From positions 1 to 43,301 of the forward strand of contig WLMZ01000015.1 in NCBI GenBank assembly GCA_009726095.1: a stretch of 43,301 nucleotides of DNA. Reading direction: 5' to 3'. This DNA is from Actinomycetota bacterium. GTDB lineage: Bacteria; Actinomycetota; Acidimicrobiia; Acidimicrobiales; Ilumatobacteraceae. Position 1 is the first letter of the stretch. Every line of letters begins with the position of its first letter. The notes below the pieces were generated by a model that did no database searches, was not told where the DNA came from, and saw only the letters and a list, made by a program, of their open reading frames with translations. A program made the position numbers and the translations under genes. Shown in pieces: positions 34,384-42,231 of this stretch.

Positions 34384-35726
34384 CGTTCGCTCCGCATGGA
34401 TTCGAGCATCGTCCAGAAAGCGGGCCAGCTCTTGGTGACCACGTTGGGATCGTGCACGCGCACACCCGGCAGGCGCAGACCCAGAATCGCGAAGGCCATT
34501 GCCAGACGGTGATCGTGATGCGTCTGCATCGCTGCACCAGCGGTGACGCCGGGGTTGATGTGCAGACCATCGTCCAGCTCGTTGGCGTCGATGCCGCACT
34601 GACGGAGCTCGGCCACGAGATCACCCAGACGATCGCTCTCCTTGGCGCGAATGAAGCCGACACCGGTGATCTCGGTCGGTGAGTCGGCAAAGGGTGCCAC
34701 CACGGCCAACGTGGGCACGAGGTCGGAGAGGTCGGCCATGTTGATACTGATGCCATGCAGTGCTCCGTGGCGTTCGACGGTGGTGCCGCGCCCGTCGCGA
34801 GACACCGTGCACCCCATCGCCCCGAGCACGTCGGCAAACGCTGCGTCGCCCTGCATCGCCTCGGCGCCGAGATCAGGGATGCTCACTCGCCCACCACAGA
34901 GTGCTGCGGCTGCGAGCGGGTAACTGGCCGAGCTGGCATCGGGCTCGATGGCATACGAGCACGCCACATAGCGACCGGGAGCAACGTCGATGGTCGTGGT
35001 GGCCACGCTCACGTCGGTGACGCCGAAGATGGCCATGACCTGCGTCGTGATGGTCACGTAGGGACGTGACACCAGCGGGGTCGTCAGCTCGATGCGTAGC
35101 CCACCGGGCAGGTAGGGGGCGATCAACATCAGTGCCGTGATGTACTGGCTGCTGATGTCGCCCGGCATCGACACGACCCGGCGCGGCCCATCGACGGGCG
35201 CCGCACCCCGTTCGCCCGGCATCCCGAGACCGCCCACCGTCACCGGCAGGTGGCCCCAACGCTCAGCGGGCTGCACCGCGACGCCCAGCGACACGAGCGC
35301 ATCGTGCAGCGGGCCCATTGGCCGGGCGCGCAACGGAGGGAGACCATCGATCTCGTAGTGCCCGCTCCCGAGAGCACAGAGCGCCGTGACAAAACGCGAC
35401 GTCGTCCCGGCCAAACGGGTGGGAAGCGTCAGCGGACCCGGGCGCAGCTCGGCTGCAGTGCCATGGATCTCGACCACCGTCTCATCATCGGCAGCGACCC
35501 CGACCCCGGCACCGAGCAGCGCAATGCACTCGAGCATTGCCGCTGTGTCATCGCCGCCGGGCACGTTTCGCAGCGTCGAGACGCCATCGGCCAGCGCAGC
35601 GCACACCAGCGCCCGGTTGGCGATGCTCTTGCTGCCGGGAACCGCGACCACCGCATCGAGCGGATGCTCGATGGCCTGCACCAGATACACCGTGCTCGAC
35701 GGTCGGCCGGAGTCGCCCGCAACCAT
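34380..35726 (-). CDS. aroA: 3-phosphoshikimate 1-carboxyvinyltransferase (EPSP synthase)
   Basis: A 448-residue shikimate-pathway enzyme that transfers enolpyruvate from PEP to shikimate 3-phosphate in the cytoplasm. The phosphate-binding PGSKSIANRA (30-39), AGTTSRF (106-112), RPMGPL (135-140), the catalytic Asp335 in SDLVPT, AKESDR (361-366) and HDHRLAMAF (404-412) are all visible. The ATG at 35726 shares one base with the tyrA stop (TGATG). The stop overlaps the HAD phosphatase start. It forms an aromatic amino-acid pair with tyrA. Confidence 0.96.
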   Translation of the reverse strand: MVAGDSGRPSSTVYLVQAIEHPLDAVVAVPGSKSIANRALVCAALADGVSTLRNVPGGDDTAAMLECIALLGAGVGVAADDETVVEIHGTAAELRPGPLTLPTRLAGTTSRFVTALCALGSGHYEIDGLPPLRARPMGPLHDALVSLGVAVQPAERWGHLPVTVGGLGMPGERGAAPVDGPRRVVSMPGDISSQYITALMLIAPYLPGGLRIELTTPLVSRPYVTITTQVMAIFGVTDVSVATTTIDVAPGRYVACSYAIEPDASSASYPLAAAALCGGRVSIPDLGAEAMQGDAAFADVLGAMGCTVSRDGRGTTVERHGALHGISINMADLSDLVPTLAVVAPFADSPTEITGVGFIRAKESDRLGDLVAELRQCGIDANELDDGLHINPGVTAGAAMQTHHDHRLAMAFAILGLRLPGVRVHDPNVVTKSWPAFWTMLESMRSER

Positions 35727-36790
35727 CAGTCGAGCCGTTGCACTGCCGGGTGGAATCCGCGTGCCAGCAGGCCACCGCGAAACAGTTCCGTATCGTGCAC
35801 GTCGATGAGCACGATGGCCACGCCGCGGTTGCCCTCGACACTGTGCACGACTTCGAAGCTGGTGATGTTGACACCGAGTTCGGCGGCCAGCGTGAACACC
35901 TCCGCAGCGGCACCGGGCCGATCAGGAATGGGAATTCGCACTTCGGCGAGCTCGTTCGGGTGCGTGCCGCGCACGGGCAGATTGGCCCTGGCCTCACGCG
36001 CCCGGCGGAGACGCTCGTACAGAGCGGCGCGGTCATCATCGCGCACGATCTCGCGCATCCGGCGCAGACCGTCGATGAGCCCGTCGAGACCACTGAGGAT
36101 GGCCTCGCGGTTCTCGGCACAGATGTCCAGCCAGATTCCAGGATTACCACTGGCGATACGGGTCATGTCCCGAAAGCCACCCGCTGCGAGGCGTAACAGG
36201 GCAGCGTGTTCCTCGCCGCGCTCGGAGGCCAACCCCATCAGGGTGGCGGCAGCGAGGTGCGGCACATGGCTGACCACGGCAACCACTTGATCGTGACGGT
36301 CGGGCGTGAGCGCCACCACGTCGGCGCCGAGTTCGGCGGCGATCGCCGCCATGGCCGCAAAGGTGGAGTCCGCCGTGTCGGAGGTGGGTGTGAGCACCCA
36401 AACAGCACCGGTGAACATCGTTGGGTCGGCGCCGTCGAGGCCCTCCAGCTCGCTACCGGCCATCGGGTGACCGGCAACGAAGCGCGGGTCGGTAATCGCT
36501 GCAGCGATGGCACCCTTCACGCTGCCCACGTCGGTGACGATGCCCGATGTCTCGCTGAGCGCCCGTTTGACCTGATCGGCAATGGTGAGCACCGGGGTGG
36601 CCACGAAGGTGATCTCTGCCTGTTCGCACAGGCCCTGCTCGTCGAGCACACCCAACTTGAGGGCGCGGTCGACGCGGGTCTGATCCGAGTCATCGCCGTG
36701 CACGCACCAACCGCGCTCGCGCAGCGCCAGCCCGACGGATCCGCCAATCAGGCCGAGACCGATGATGTTGGCGCGTCGCTGAGTGGTCAC
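35726..36790 (-). CDS. tyrA: Prephenate dehydrogenase with C-terminal ACT domain
   Basis: A 354-residue enzyme converting prephenate to 4-hydroxyphenylpyruvate for tyrosine synthesis. The NAD-binding GLGLIGGSVG is at 11-20, with VTDVGSVKG, AGHPMAGSE and the catalytic-region HDQVVAVVSHVPH following. A C-terminal ACT domain (from about 285, RIPIPDRPGAAAEVF) probably gives feedback regulation by an aromatic amino acid. The GTG start overlaps the rluB stop by 4 bases (GTGA), and the stop overlaps aroA. Arogenate dehydrogenase activity is a possible alternative, as the family splits between substrates. Confidence 0.95.
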   Translation of the reverse strand: MTTQRRANIIGLGLIGGSVGLALRERGWCVHGDDSDQTRVDRALKLGVLDEQGLCEQAEITFVATPVLTIADQVKRALSETSGIVTDVGSVKGAIAAAITDPRFVAGHPMAGSELEGLDGADPTMFTGAVWVLTPTSDTADSTFAAMAAIAAELGADVVALTPDRHDQVVAVVSHVPHLAAATLMGLASERGEEHAALLRLAAGGFRDMTRIASGNPGIWLDICAENREAILSGLDGLIDGLRRMREIVRDDDRAALYERLRRAREARANLPVRGTHPNELAEVRIPIPDRPGAAAEVFTLAAELGVNITSFEVVHSVEGNRGVAIVLIDVHDTELFRGGLLARGFHPAVQRLD

Positions 36791-37581
36791 GGGCGTCGAT
36801 CGTAGCTGCGCGGTGCGCCGGCTACTGCTTCAACCAGTTGACGAACGTCGTCGAGGGTGAGCTCTCGCCATGCCCCGGGAGCGAGCGTCGAATCGCGAAG
36901 CGGACCGATTCGTACCCTCACCAGTCGCTGTACCGGAAAGCCCACGGCTTCGCACATGCGCCGCACCTGACGGTTGCGCCCCTCGTGGATGGTGATGCGC
37001 AGGAGTCCCGGGCTGAGCTGGCTCACCCGTGCCGGCGCGGTCATGCCGTCCTCCAGCTCGATGCCCTCGCGCAGGCGATGCAGCACCTTGCCGGGCACGT
37101 TGCCGTTCACGTAGGCCAGATATTCCTTTTCGACGCCGTGGCTCGGATGGGCGATCCGGTTCGCCAGCTCGCCGTCGTTGGTCAGCAGCAGCAGACCCTC
37201 GGTGTCGGCGTCGAGGCGACCCACGGAGAACACGCGAGGTTCGGCGGGTAGCAACGAGATCACCGTCGGTCGACCCTGCGGATCGCTGGATGTCGTGATG
37301 ACGCCGACAGGTTTGTTCAGCAGGTAGTACACCAGATCAGGGCGCAGACCGATCTGCACGCCGTCGACCTCGACGGTGTCCACATCCGGGTCCACCCGTC
37401 GGCCGAGCAGCGCCACCTCGCCGTTCACGGTGACGCGACCCTCAGCGATCATGTCCTCGCAGACGCGCCGACTGCCCCAGCCGCGCAAGGCGAGCACCTT
37501 TTGTAACCGCTCCCCCGTTGCCAGGGCGCGCTGATCGGCCCACTGCTCCCACAACGGCTTTTCAATCTCGCGGCCGCTCAT
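36787..37581 (-). CDS. rluB: 23S rRNA pseudouridine synthase (RluB/RsuA family)
   Basis: A 264-residue RNA-modifying enzyme. An S4 RNA-binding domain occupies the first third (LQKVLALRGWGSRRVCEDMI), followed by the RsuA-like pseudouridine synthase domain with the catalytic Asp in GRLDADTEGLLLLTNDG, and EGRNRQVRRMCEAVG. The ATG at 37581 is used, 10 bases after the scpB stop; the longer frame into scpB is rejected. The scpA-scpB-rluB order is the usual actinobacterial arrangement, which supports naming it rluB rather than a distant relative. Confidence 0.93.
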   Translation of the reverse strand: MSGREIEKPLWEQWADQRALATGERLQKVLALRGWGSRRVCEDMIAEGRVTVNGEVALLGRRVDPDVDTVEVDGVQIGLRPDLVYYLLNKPVGVITTSSDPQGRPTVISLLPAEPRVFSVGRLDADTEGLLLLTNDGELANRIAHPSHGVEKEYLAYVNGNVPGKVLHRLREGIELEDGMTAPARVSQLSPGLLRITIHEGRNRQVRRMCEAVGFPVQRLVRVRIGPLRDSTLAPGAWRELTLDDVRQLVEAVAGAPRSYDRRP

Positions 37582-37591
37582 CGGATCACTC

Positions 37592-38257
37592 TCATTCCAG
37601 CACGACATCGGGCAGCGTCGGCGTGTTCGCACGGAGCTGCTTCGGGTCGGCTCCCGGGGAGCGAAGCCCGTACTCCAACGCCTCCACCACCTCGGCGGCC
37701 GGAACGAACTCGGCCAGCGGCGGCAGGTCCGACAACGAGTTCAGGCCCAACTTCTCGAGGAACTGCGGAGTGGTGCCGAACAGTGCCGCTTGACCGGGGC
37801 CGGGATCGGTGGCCACCTGGGTGACATAGCCGCGAGCAGCGAGCGTGCGCAACACGCCATCGGGATCAACGCCGCGGATGGAGGCCACCTGCGCCCGCGA
37901 GATGGGCTGCTTGTAGGCCACAATGGCCAGGGTCTCCAGCGCGGCTCCGCTCATACGCGCACGCTGGCCGTCGAGCAGAAACCGCTCGACATAGGGCGAC
38001 AGCTCCGGGTGGGTCTGGTATCGCCAGCCACCGGCAACCTTCACGAGCTGGAAGCCATGGCCCGCCTGGTCGTAAGCATCGGCCAAGCCGAGGCACAACT
38101 CGTTCACCACGGCCAGGGGCTGCTCGAGGAGTTGCGCCAGTTGCTCGGTTGCCACCGGCTCGGTGGCAACCATCACGATGGCCTCAATGGCGCGCACCAC
38201 GTCAGCGTCGAGCGCACGCGGCGCCGGCTCGGGGATTTCGGGGGTTTCGTCGAACAT
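37592..38257 (-). CDS. scpB: Segregation and condensation protein B
   Basis: A 221-residue kleisin-partner protein with two winged-helix domains that forms the SMC-ScpA-ScpB complex for chromosome compaction. Recognisable are the N-terminal IEAIVMVATEPV segment, YQTHPELSPYVERFL, the LETLAIVAYKQPISR motif that is nearly invariant in the family, and IRGVDPDGVLRTL. It starts 3 bases after the scpA stop, and rluB follows within 10 bases. The acidic, Pro-rich N-terminus is variable in the family. No oddities. Confidence 0.95.
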   Translation of the reverse strand: MFDETPEIPEPAPRALDADVVRAIEAIVMVATEPVATEQLAQLLEQPLAVVNELCLGLADAYDQAGHGFQLVKVAGGWRYQTHPELSPYVERFLLDGQRARMSGAALETLAIVAYKQPISRAQVASIRGVDPDGVLRTLAARGYVTQVATDPGPGQAALFGTTPQFLEKLGLNSLSDLPPLAEFVPAAEVVEALEYGLRSPGADPKQLRANTPTLPDVVLE

Positions 38258-38260
38258 GGA

Positions 38261-39040
38261 TCAGCCTTCGTAATCGTCGATTGCAATAGAGCCGGCAGCG
38301 ACACGGTCGGCGTCGGACACCCAGATGATGTCGATGTCACCGAATCGTTCGGTCTGATCGATCTCGACCAGACCCTGCTTGAACAGCTCGAGCAGGGCAA
38401 GGAAACGCACGATGACCTCGAGCCGGTCCACCAGACCACCGGTGAGTCGGCGAAACGAGATGCGCCCCACCCGCGGGAGTTCATCGAGCAGTTCGGTCAT
38501 CGCGTCGGCAACGCTGGCCCGCACGGCTGAGACGTGGAACAGATCCACGGTGGGCACCGGCTTGGGGGTGGTGGCGCGCACATAGGCGTTGTGAATGTGG
38601 CGAGGCTTTACACCTTCGAGCAGATCGGGCATGAGCGCGATGAAACGGTCGTCGGGGCCGACGCACCGGGCCACGCTGAGGTCTGCGTCCTCGGCCAAGC
38701 TGGCGAACACGCTGGCCACGTCCTTGAAGGTCTTGCACTCGAGCAGCCGCGCCAGCAGCAGGTCGCGTTCCTCCCACAGGGCCAACTCGTCATCCAGATC
38801 AATGTCATCACGTCCGGGGAGCAGGCGGCGGGCCTTCAGCTCGACGAGCGTCGATGCAATCAGCAAGAACTCGGTTGCCAGATCGAGGTCGATGGACTGC
38901 AGCTTCTCCACCTCCACCAGGTAGGCGTTCACGATGGTGGAGAGCGAGACCTCGTAGATGTCCACCTGCTCACGCAGAATCAGGTGTAGCAGCAGGTCGA
39001 ACGGACCCTCGAACACCGGTGTCGACACGTCGTAGGTCAT
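38261..39040 (-). CDS. scpA: Segregation and condensation protein A
   Basis: A 259-residue kleisin that bridges SMC heads with ScpB. The family opening FEGPFDLLLHLILREQVDIYEVSL is obvious (from about residue 9), followed by ATEFLLIASTLVELKARRLLP and, at the end, the winged-helix segment RLEVIVRFLALLELFKQGLVEI. The ATG at 39040 has GGAG just upstream; the longer open frame toward 39211 crosses the promoter region of trpS and is rejected. It heads the ten-gene minus-strand run that ends with dprE2. The usual parA gene upstream is absent; trpS lies there instead, divergent. Confidence 0.95.
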   Translation of the reverse strand: MTYDVSTPVFEGPFDLLLHLILREQVDIYEVSLSTIVNAYLVEVEKLQSIDLDLATEFLLIASTLVELKARRLLPGRDDIDLDDELALWEERDLLLARLLECKTFKDVASVFASLAEDADLSVARCVGPDDRFIALMPDLLEGVKPRHIHNAYVRATTPKPVPTVDLFHVSAVRASVADAMTELLDELPRVGRISFRRLTGGLVDRLEVIVRFLALLELFKQGLVEIDQTERFGDIDIIWVSDADRVAAGSIAIDDYEG

Positions 39041-39168
39041 CGGCTCCACGTTACTTGCCCCGTTGGGGATTCTCCGAGACTGAATCGCTGGGCCCGAATC
39101 GCCGGGCACAGATCCCTCGCTGGCCACTCGGCGCCCCAAACGCTGGGGGCGTTCCTGCTGCTGTTCGT

Positions 39169-39174
39169 TAGTCT
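39169..39174 (+). promoter_or_regulatory. Candidate -10 box (TAGTCT) of a leaderless trpS transcript
   Basis: TAGTCT ends 6 bases before the GTG start of trpS at 39181, in the 140-base region between scpA and trpS. No Shine-Dalgarno is seen before this GTG, which fits a leaderless mRNA. The rest of the region shows no other clear signal. Confidence 0.45.
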
Positions 39175-39180
39175 TGCGGC

Positions 39181-40167
39181 GTGAATCGCGTGCTCTCCTG
39201 CATCCAACCAACCGGTGCCGTCCATTTGGGCAACTACCTCGGGGCCCTGCGCCACTGGACCTCAGGGCAGCACGAGTGCGACGGGTTCTACGGCATCGTC
39301 GACCTGCATGCGCTCACGGTCACGGATCGCCCCGGTGTTGTCGGCCAATCGACACTCGAGCTCGCCGCAGTGCTGTTCGCCATCGGCCTCGATCCCCAGG
39401 TTTCCACCGTGTTCGTCCAGAGCCACGTACCCGAGCACTCGCAGCTGTCGTGGATCATGGAATGCACCGTCAGCTTCGGCGAGCTCAGCCGTATGACGCA
39501 GTTCAAGGACAAGTCGGCCAAACGCGAGACCGAGTTCATCGCCGCTGGTTTGTTCACCTATCCGGCGTTGATGGCTGCGGACATTCTGCTGTACGACGCC
39601 CACGACGTGCCCGTCGGCGATGATCAACGCCAGCACATCGAGATCACCCGAGACATCGCGATGCGGTTCAACAGCCGCTACGGCGACACCTTCGTAGTCC
39701 CAAGGGCGGTCATGCCCAAGACGGGTGCCCGCGTGATGGACCTTCAGGATCCCACCTCGAAGATGAGCAAGTCAGCAACCACCGACACCGGTCTGGTCTA
39801 CCTGCTCGACGACCCGGCAGCGATCCTCAAGAAGTTCAAGCGCGCCGTCACCGACAGCGACTCCGAGGTCCGTTTCGATCGCGAGCACAAGCCCGGCATC
39901 AGCAACCTGCTCGAGATCCAGGCTGCAGCGACGGGCCGCTCCCCCGAAGATATTGCCAGCGGCTACACCCAGTACGGCCCGCTGAAGTCCGACACGGGCG
40001 AGGCCGTCATCGAACTGCTCCGCCCGATCCAGGCGCGCTATACCGAGCTGATGTCCGACCGGGCGGAGCTGTCGTCGTTGCTGCGCGCCGGTGCCAGCAA
40101 GGCCCGCGGCATCGCCTCGGCAACCCTGCAGCGTGCGCACGAGAGCATCGGCCTGCTGCCTCTCTGA
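39181..40167 (+). CDS. trpS: Tryptophan-tRNA ligase
   Basis: A 328-residue class I aminoacyl-tRNA synthetase that charges tRNA-Trp in the cytoplasm. The HIGH-equivalent is TGAVHLGN (11-18), and KMSKS is present unchanged at 194-198, within PTSKMSKSATTD. Other family segments are SHVPEHSQLSW, QFKDKS and VPVGDDQRQHIE. The start is GTG, preceded by a TAGTCT box rather than a ribosome-binding site. Length is normal for bacterial TrpRS. It is divergent from scpA and convergent with the HD-domain gene. Confidence 0.97.
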   Translation: MNRVLSCIQPTGAVHLGNYLGALRHWTSGQHECDGFYGIVDLHALTVTDRPGVVGQSTLELAAVLFAIGLDPQVSTVFVQSHVPEHSQLSWIMECTVSFGELSRMTQFKDKSAKRETEFIAAGLFTYPALMAADILLYDAHDVPVGDDQRQHIEITRDIAMRFNSRYGDTFVVPRAVMPKTGARVMDLQDPTSKMSKSATTDTGLVYLLDDPAAILKKFKRAVTDSDSEVRFDREHKPGISNLLEIQAAATGRSPEDIASGYTQYGPLKSDTGEAVIELLRPIQARYTELMSDRAELSSLLRAGASKARGIASATLQRAHESIGLLPL

Positions 40168-40188
40168 CCTGTTTGCACACGCCGCCGC

Positions 40189-40207
40189 TGTTGGGGCAAA
40201 CCCAACA
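40189..40207. terminator. Hairpin between convergent trpS and HD-domain gene
   Basis: TGTTGGG (40189-40195) pairs with CCCAACA (40201-40207) around GCAAA. It lies in the 62-base convergent gap and could end transcription from both sides. There is no T-run on the plus strand. Confidence 0.45.
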
Positions 40208-40229
40208 AACCCCGGAGCGGCTCAGCGTC

Positions 40230-40703
40230 TCAGATGTCGTCGGCTCGGCGCAGGGCGTCAAGCAGGTCTGTGCGCTCGCTCGAGCCCTCCACCAGCGCCA
40301 CCGTCAGCGGCGCAGAGCCCGCTGCCCGCAACTGCTCAGCACCGATCCGCTCGTGATCGTGATACGAACGAAAGCGCGCTGTGTGCGGGCCCACCAGCGT
40401 GGCGATCACGCGCCCGAACGTACCGAGGCCGCACTCCAGTTTGCCGATGTCGTGCAGCAACGCCGCTGCTGTCTCCTCGTGCGAACAGTGCCCCACGAGT
40501 TCCTCGAAGCGGCGGGCCACTTCGAGGCTGTGGCGTTGATCGGCATTCGACAGGCGTGACCACAGTTCTGCCTCGCCGGACGTGAGGCAGCTCAGCGCCC
40601 ACTGCTGGTCGGCGCGAGCGGGCGCCCGCCTGGACAGTGCTCTGAGGAACCGCCTTCCGAGATGCCCGATCCGCCCGACCGATCCACCACCGGAGCCGGT
40701 CAT
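40230..40703 (-). CDS. HD-domain protein
   Basis: A 157-residue protein with an HD metal-dependent phosphohydrolase core: the His in DQRHSLEVARR, the HD pair in ALLHDIGKLE, and a downstream HDHERIG. The N-terminal 40 residues are Gly/Ser/Arg-rich and not conserved-looking. The ATG at 40703 overlaps the xerD-type gene stop by 4 bases (ATGA); the longer open frame lies inside that gene and is rejected. HD proteins cleave nucleotides or phosphate esters, but the substrate cannot be told here. It ends the pyrG-led operon. Confidence 0.85.
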   Translation of the reverse strand: MTGSGGGSVGRIGHLGRRFLRALSRRAPARADQQWALSCLTSGEAELWSRLSNADQRHSLEVARRFEELVGHCSHEETAAALLHDIGKLECGLGTFGRVIATLVGPHTARFRSYHDHERIGAEQLRAAGSAPLTVALVEGSSERTDLLDALRRADDI

Positions 40704-41629
40704 GCGGCCCCCTTCGAGGCCCGCGGATGCGCCGAGCGGTACACCTGCCAGAGGCGCTCCTGCGACACCTTGGTGTACACTTGGGTGGTGCTGATCGACG
40801 CGTGCCCCAGCATCTCCTGCACGATTCGCAGGTCTGCACCGTGATCGAGCAGGTGCGTGGCACACGAATGGCGCAACACGTGTGGTGACAGCCGGTCGCC
40901 GAAGCCACAGGCATCGCCGTAGCCCCGAACCATCAGCCACGCCGACTGGCGCGACAGACGCGCGCCGCGGTGGTTCAAGAACACAGCTTCTGCATCCCCC
41001 CTCCGGGCCCAGCGCAGTGGCTCCATCAGCGCTCGTCCACCAGGAGCGAGCCACGCACGCACCGCCGCTGCGCACGCGCTGCCAAACGGGACGATGCGTT
41101 CCTTCGAACCCTTCCCGAGCAGCCGCACCAAGCCAGCGTCGAGGTCGAAGTCGCCCAACGACAATCCGACCGCCTCACCGATTCGCGCCCCGGTTGCATA
41201 GAGCAACTCCAGCAGCGCACGGTCGCGACGCGCCACGGGATCGTCGCCCAGAACAGCGTCCAGCAACGTCGTCACCTCGGCTTCGGACAGCGGGTGTGGA
41301 ATGCCCGCAGGCACTCGAACACCATCGAGGTCCGCCGTTGGATCGTCGACGCGTACGCCCTCTTCTGCAAAGAAGCGATGCAGCATCCGAATGGCAGCAA
41401 GCTGGCGCGCCACGCTCGCCGGGGCGGCACCGCTTGCGCGTCGGGCTCCCACGAACTCCACCAGGGTGGGGGTCGTCACGCTGAGCGGGGTGAACCCGCG
41501 CCCGGCAAGCCAGTCGTTGTATCCGCTCAGGTCACGCCGATACGCGGCCAGGGTGTTGCGCGAACGACCGCGTTCCGTTGCCATCCACGTGAGGAACTCC
41601 TCGGCGTCGAGCGGCAGTTCAGCAGGCAT
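40700..41629 (-). CDS. xerD: Tyrosine recombinase XerC/XerD type
   Basis: A 309-residue site-specific recombinase of the kind that resolves chromosome dimers. The SAM-like N-terminal domain spans about 1-95. The catalytic set is complete: Arg149 (ATGARIGE), Lys176 (GKGSKERIVP), His250 and Arg253 (SPHVLRHS), His276 (MLGHASIS) and nucleophile Tyr285 (TTQVYTKV). Size, sequence and the pyrG-NUDIX-xerD order mark it as the housekeeping enzyme rather than a phage integrase. The ATG at 41629 shares a base with the NUDIX stop (TGATG). XerC and XerD are not separable with certainty by eye. Confidence 0.94.
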   Translation of the reverse strand: MPAELPLDAEEFLTWMATERGRSRNTLAAYRRDLSGYNDWLAGRGFTPLSVTTPTLVEFVGARRASGAAPASVARQLAAIRMLHRFFAEEGVRVDDPTADLDGVRVPAGIPHPLSEAEVTTLLDAVLGDDPVARRDRALLELLYATGARIGEAVGLSLGDFDLDAGLVRLLGKGSKERIVPFGSACAAAVRAWLAPGGRALMEPLRWARRGDAEAVFLNHRGARLSRQSAWLMVRGYGDACGFGDRLSPHVLRHSCATHLLDHGADLRIVQEMLGHASISTTQVYTKVSQERLWQVYRSAHPRASKGAA

Positions 41630-42231
41630 CAGCCGTCGGGCTCCACAACCGGATCGATTCCTTGCGTGGCGAGGTCGCCGCGCTCGAGCCGCCGGGCAAC
41701 GAGCAGGAGCCCGATGATGGTCTTCGCATCGCGGATCTCGCCGCGCTCCACCATCGCAAGCGCTTCGTCGAACGGCAGGTGCACCACTTCGAGATGCTGC
41801 TCTTCGGGTCCATGAAGCTGCTGCTCGACGGCAAGAAGTTCCGTAGCAAGAAACAGGTGGAGCACCGAGTCGGTCATACCCGCCGAGGGGAAGAACTGCG
41901 TCAAGGGCTCCAACCGGCCGGCCTGCAGCCCCACCTCCTCGATGAGCTCGCGATATGCCGTCAATTCAGTGGGCTCGTCATCGATGTCGCGCATACCCGC
42001 TGGGATCTCCAGGACATACTGGTCATACGGGGCCCGGTACTGGCGCACCAGCACCACCGAGGGGTTGCCTTCGGCATCGAAGATCAGCGGCACGGCAGCA
42101 ACTGCACCGGGCGATCGCACCACGTCTCGTTCGAACGTGGTGCCGTCGGGGGCCTCGAAGCGCCCAACGGCTACGTGCCAGATGTAGCCCTGATGCACCA
42201 GCGAGTCGCCAAGGTGGCGAAACCCGCTCAC
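41629..42231 (-). CDS. NUDIX hydrolase (ADP-ribose pyrophosphatase-like)
   Basis: A 200-residue NUDIX protein. The box is REL IEE VGL preceded by Glu, with one extra residue between the initial Gly and Glu (GMRDIDDE). The preceding VVLVRQYRAPYDQYVLEIPAG is characteristic of ADP-ribose pyrophosphatases, which hydrolyse ADP-ribose to AMP and ribose 5-phosphate. The GTG start overlaps the pyrG stop (GTGA), and the stop overlaps the xerD ATG. In actinobacteria a NUDIX gene often sits between pyrG and xerD. Substrate assignment is by family only. Confidence 0.92.
   Translation of the reverse strand: MSGFRHLGDSLVHQGYIWHVAVGRFEAPDGTTFERDVVRSPGAVAAVPLIFDAEGNPSVVLVRQYRAPYDQYVLEIPAGMRDIDDEPTELTAYRELIEEVGLQAGRLEPLTQFFPSAGMTDSVLHLFLATELLAVEQQLHGPEEQHLEVVHLPFDEALAMVERGEIRDAKTIIGLLLVARRLERGDLATQGIDPVVEPDG

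Noticed and set aside
34380-35726. Unusual residues near the EPSP-synthase phosphate loop (AGTTSRF)
   Set aside because: The segment differs from the enterobacterial form but looks like ordinary actinobacterial variation; nothing supports an altered function.
40700-41629. Possible phage or mobile-element integrase
   Set aside because: The tyrosine recombinase sits in the conserved pyrG-NUDIX-xerD order, has the housekeeping XerC/D length and motifs, and there are no att-like repeats, tRNA gene or other mobile genes nearby.
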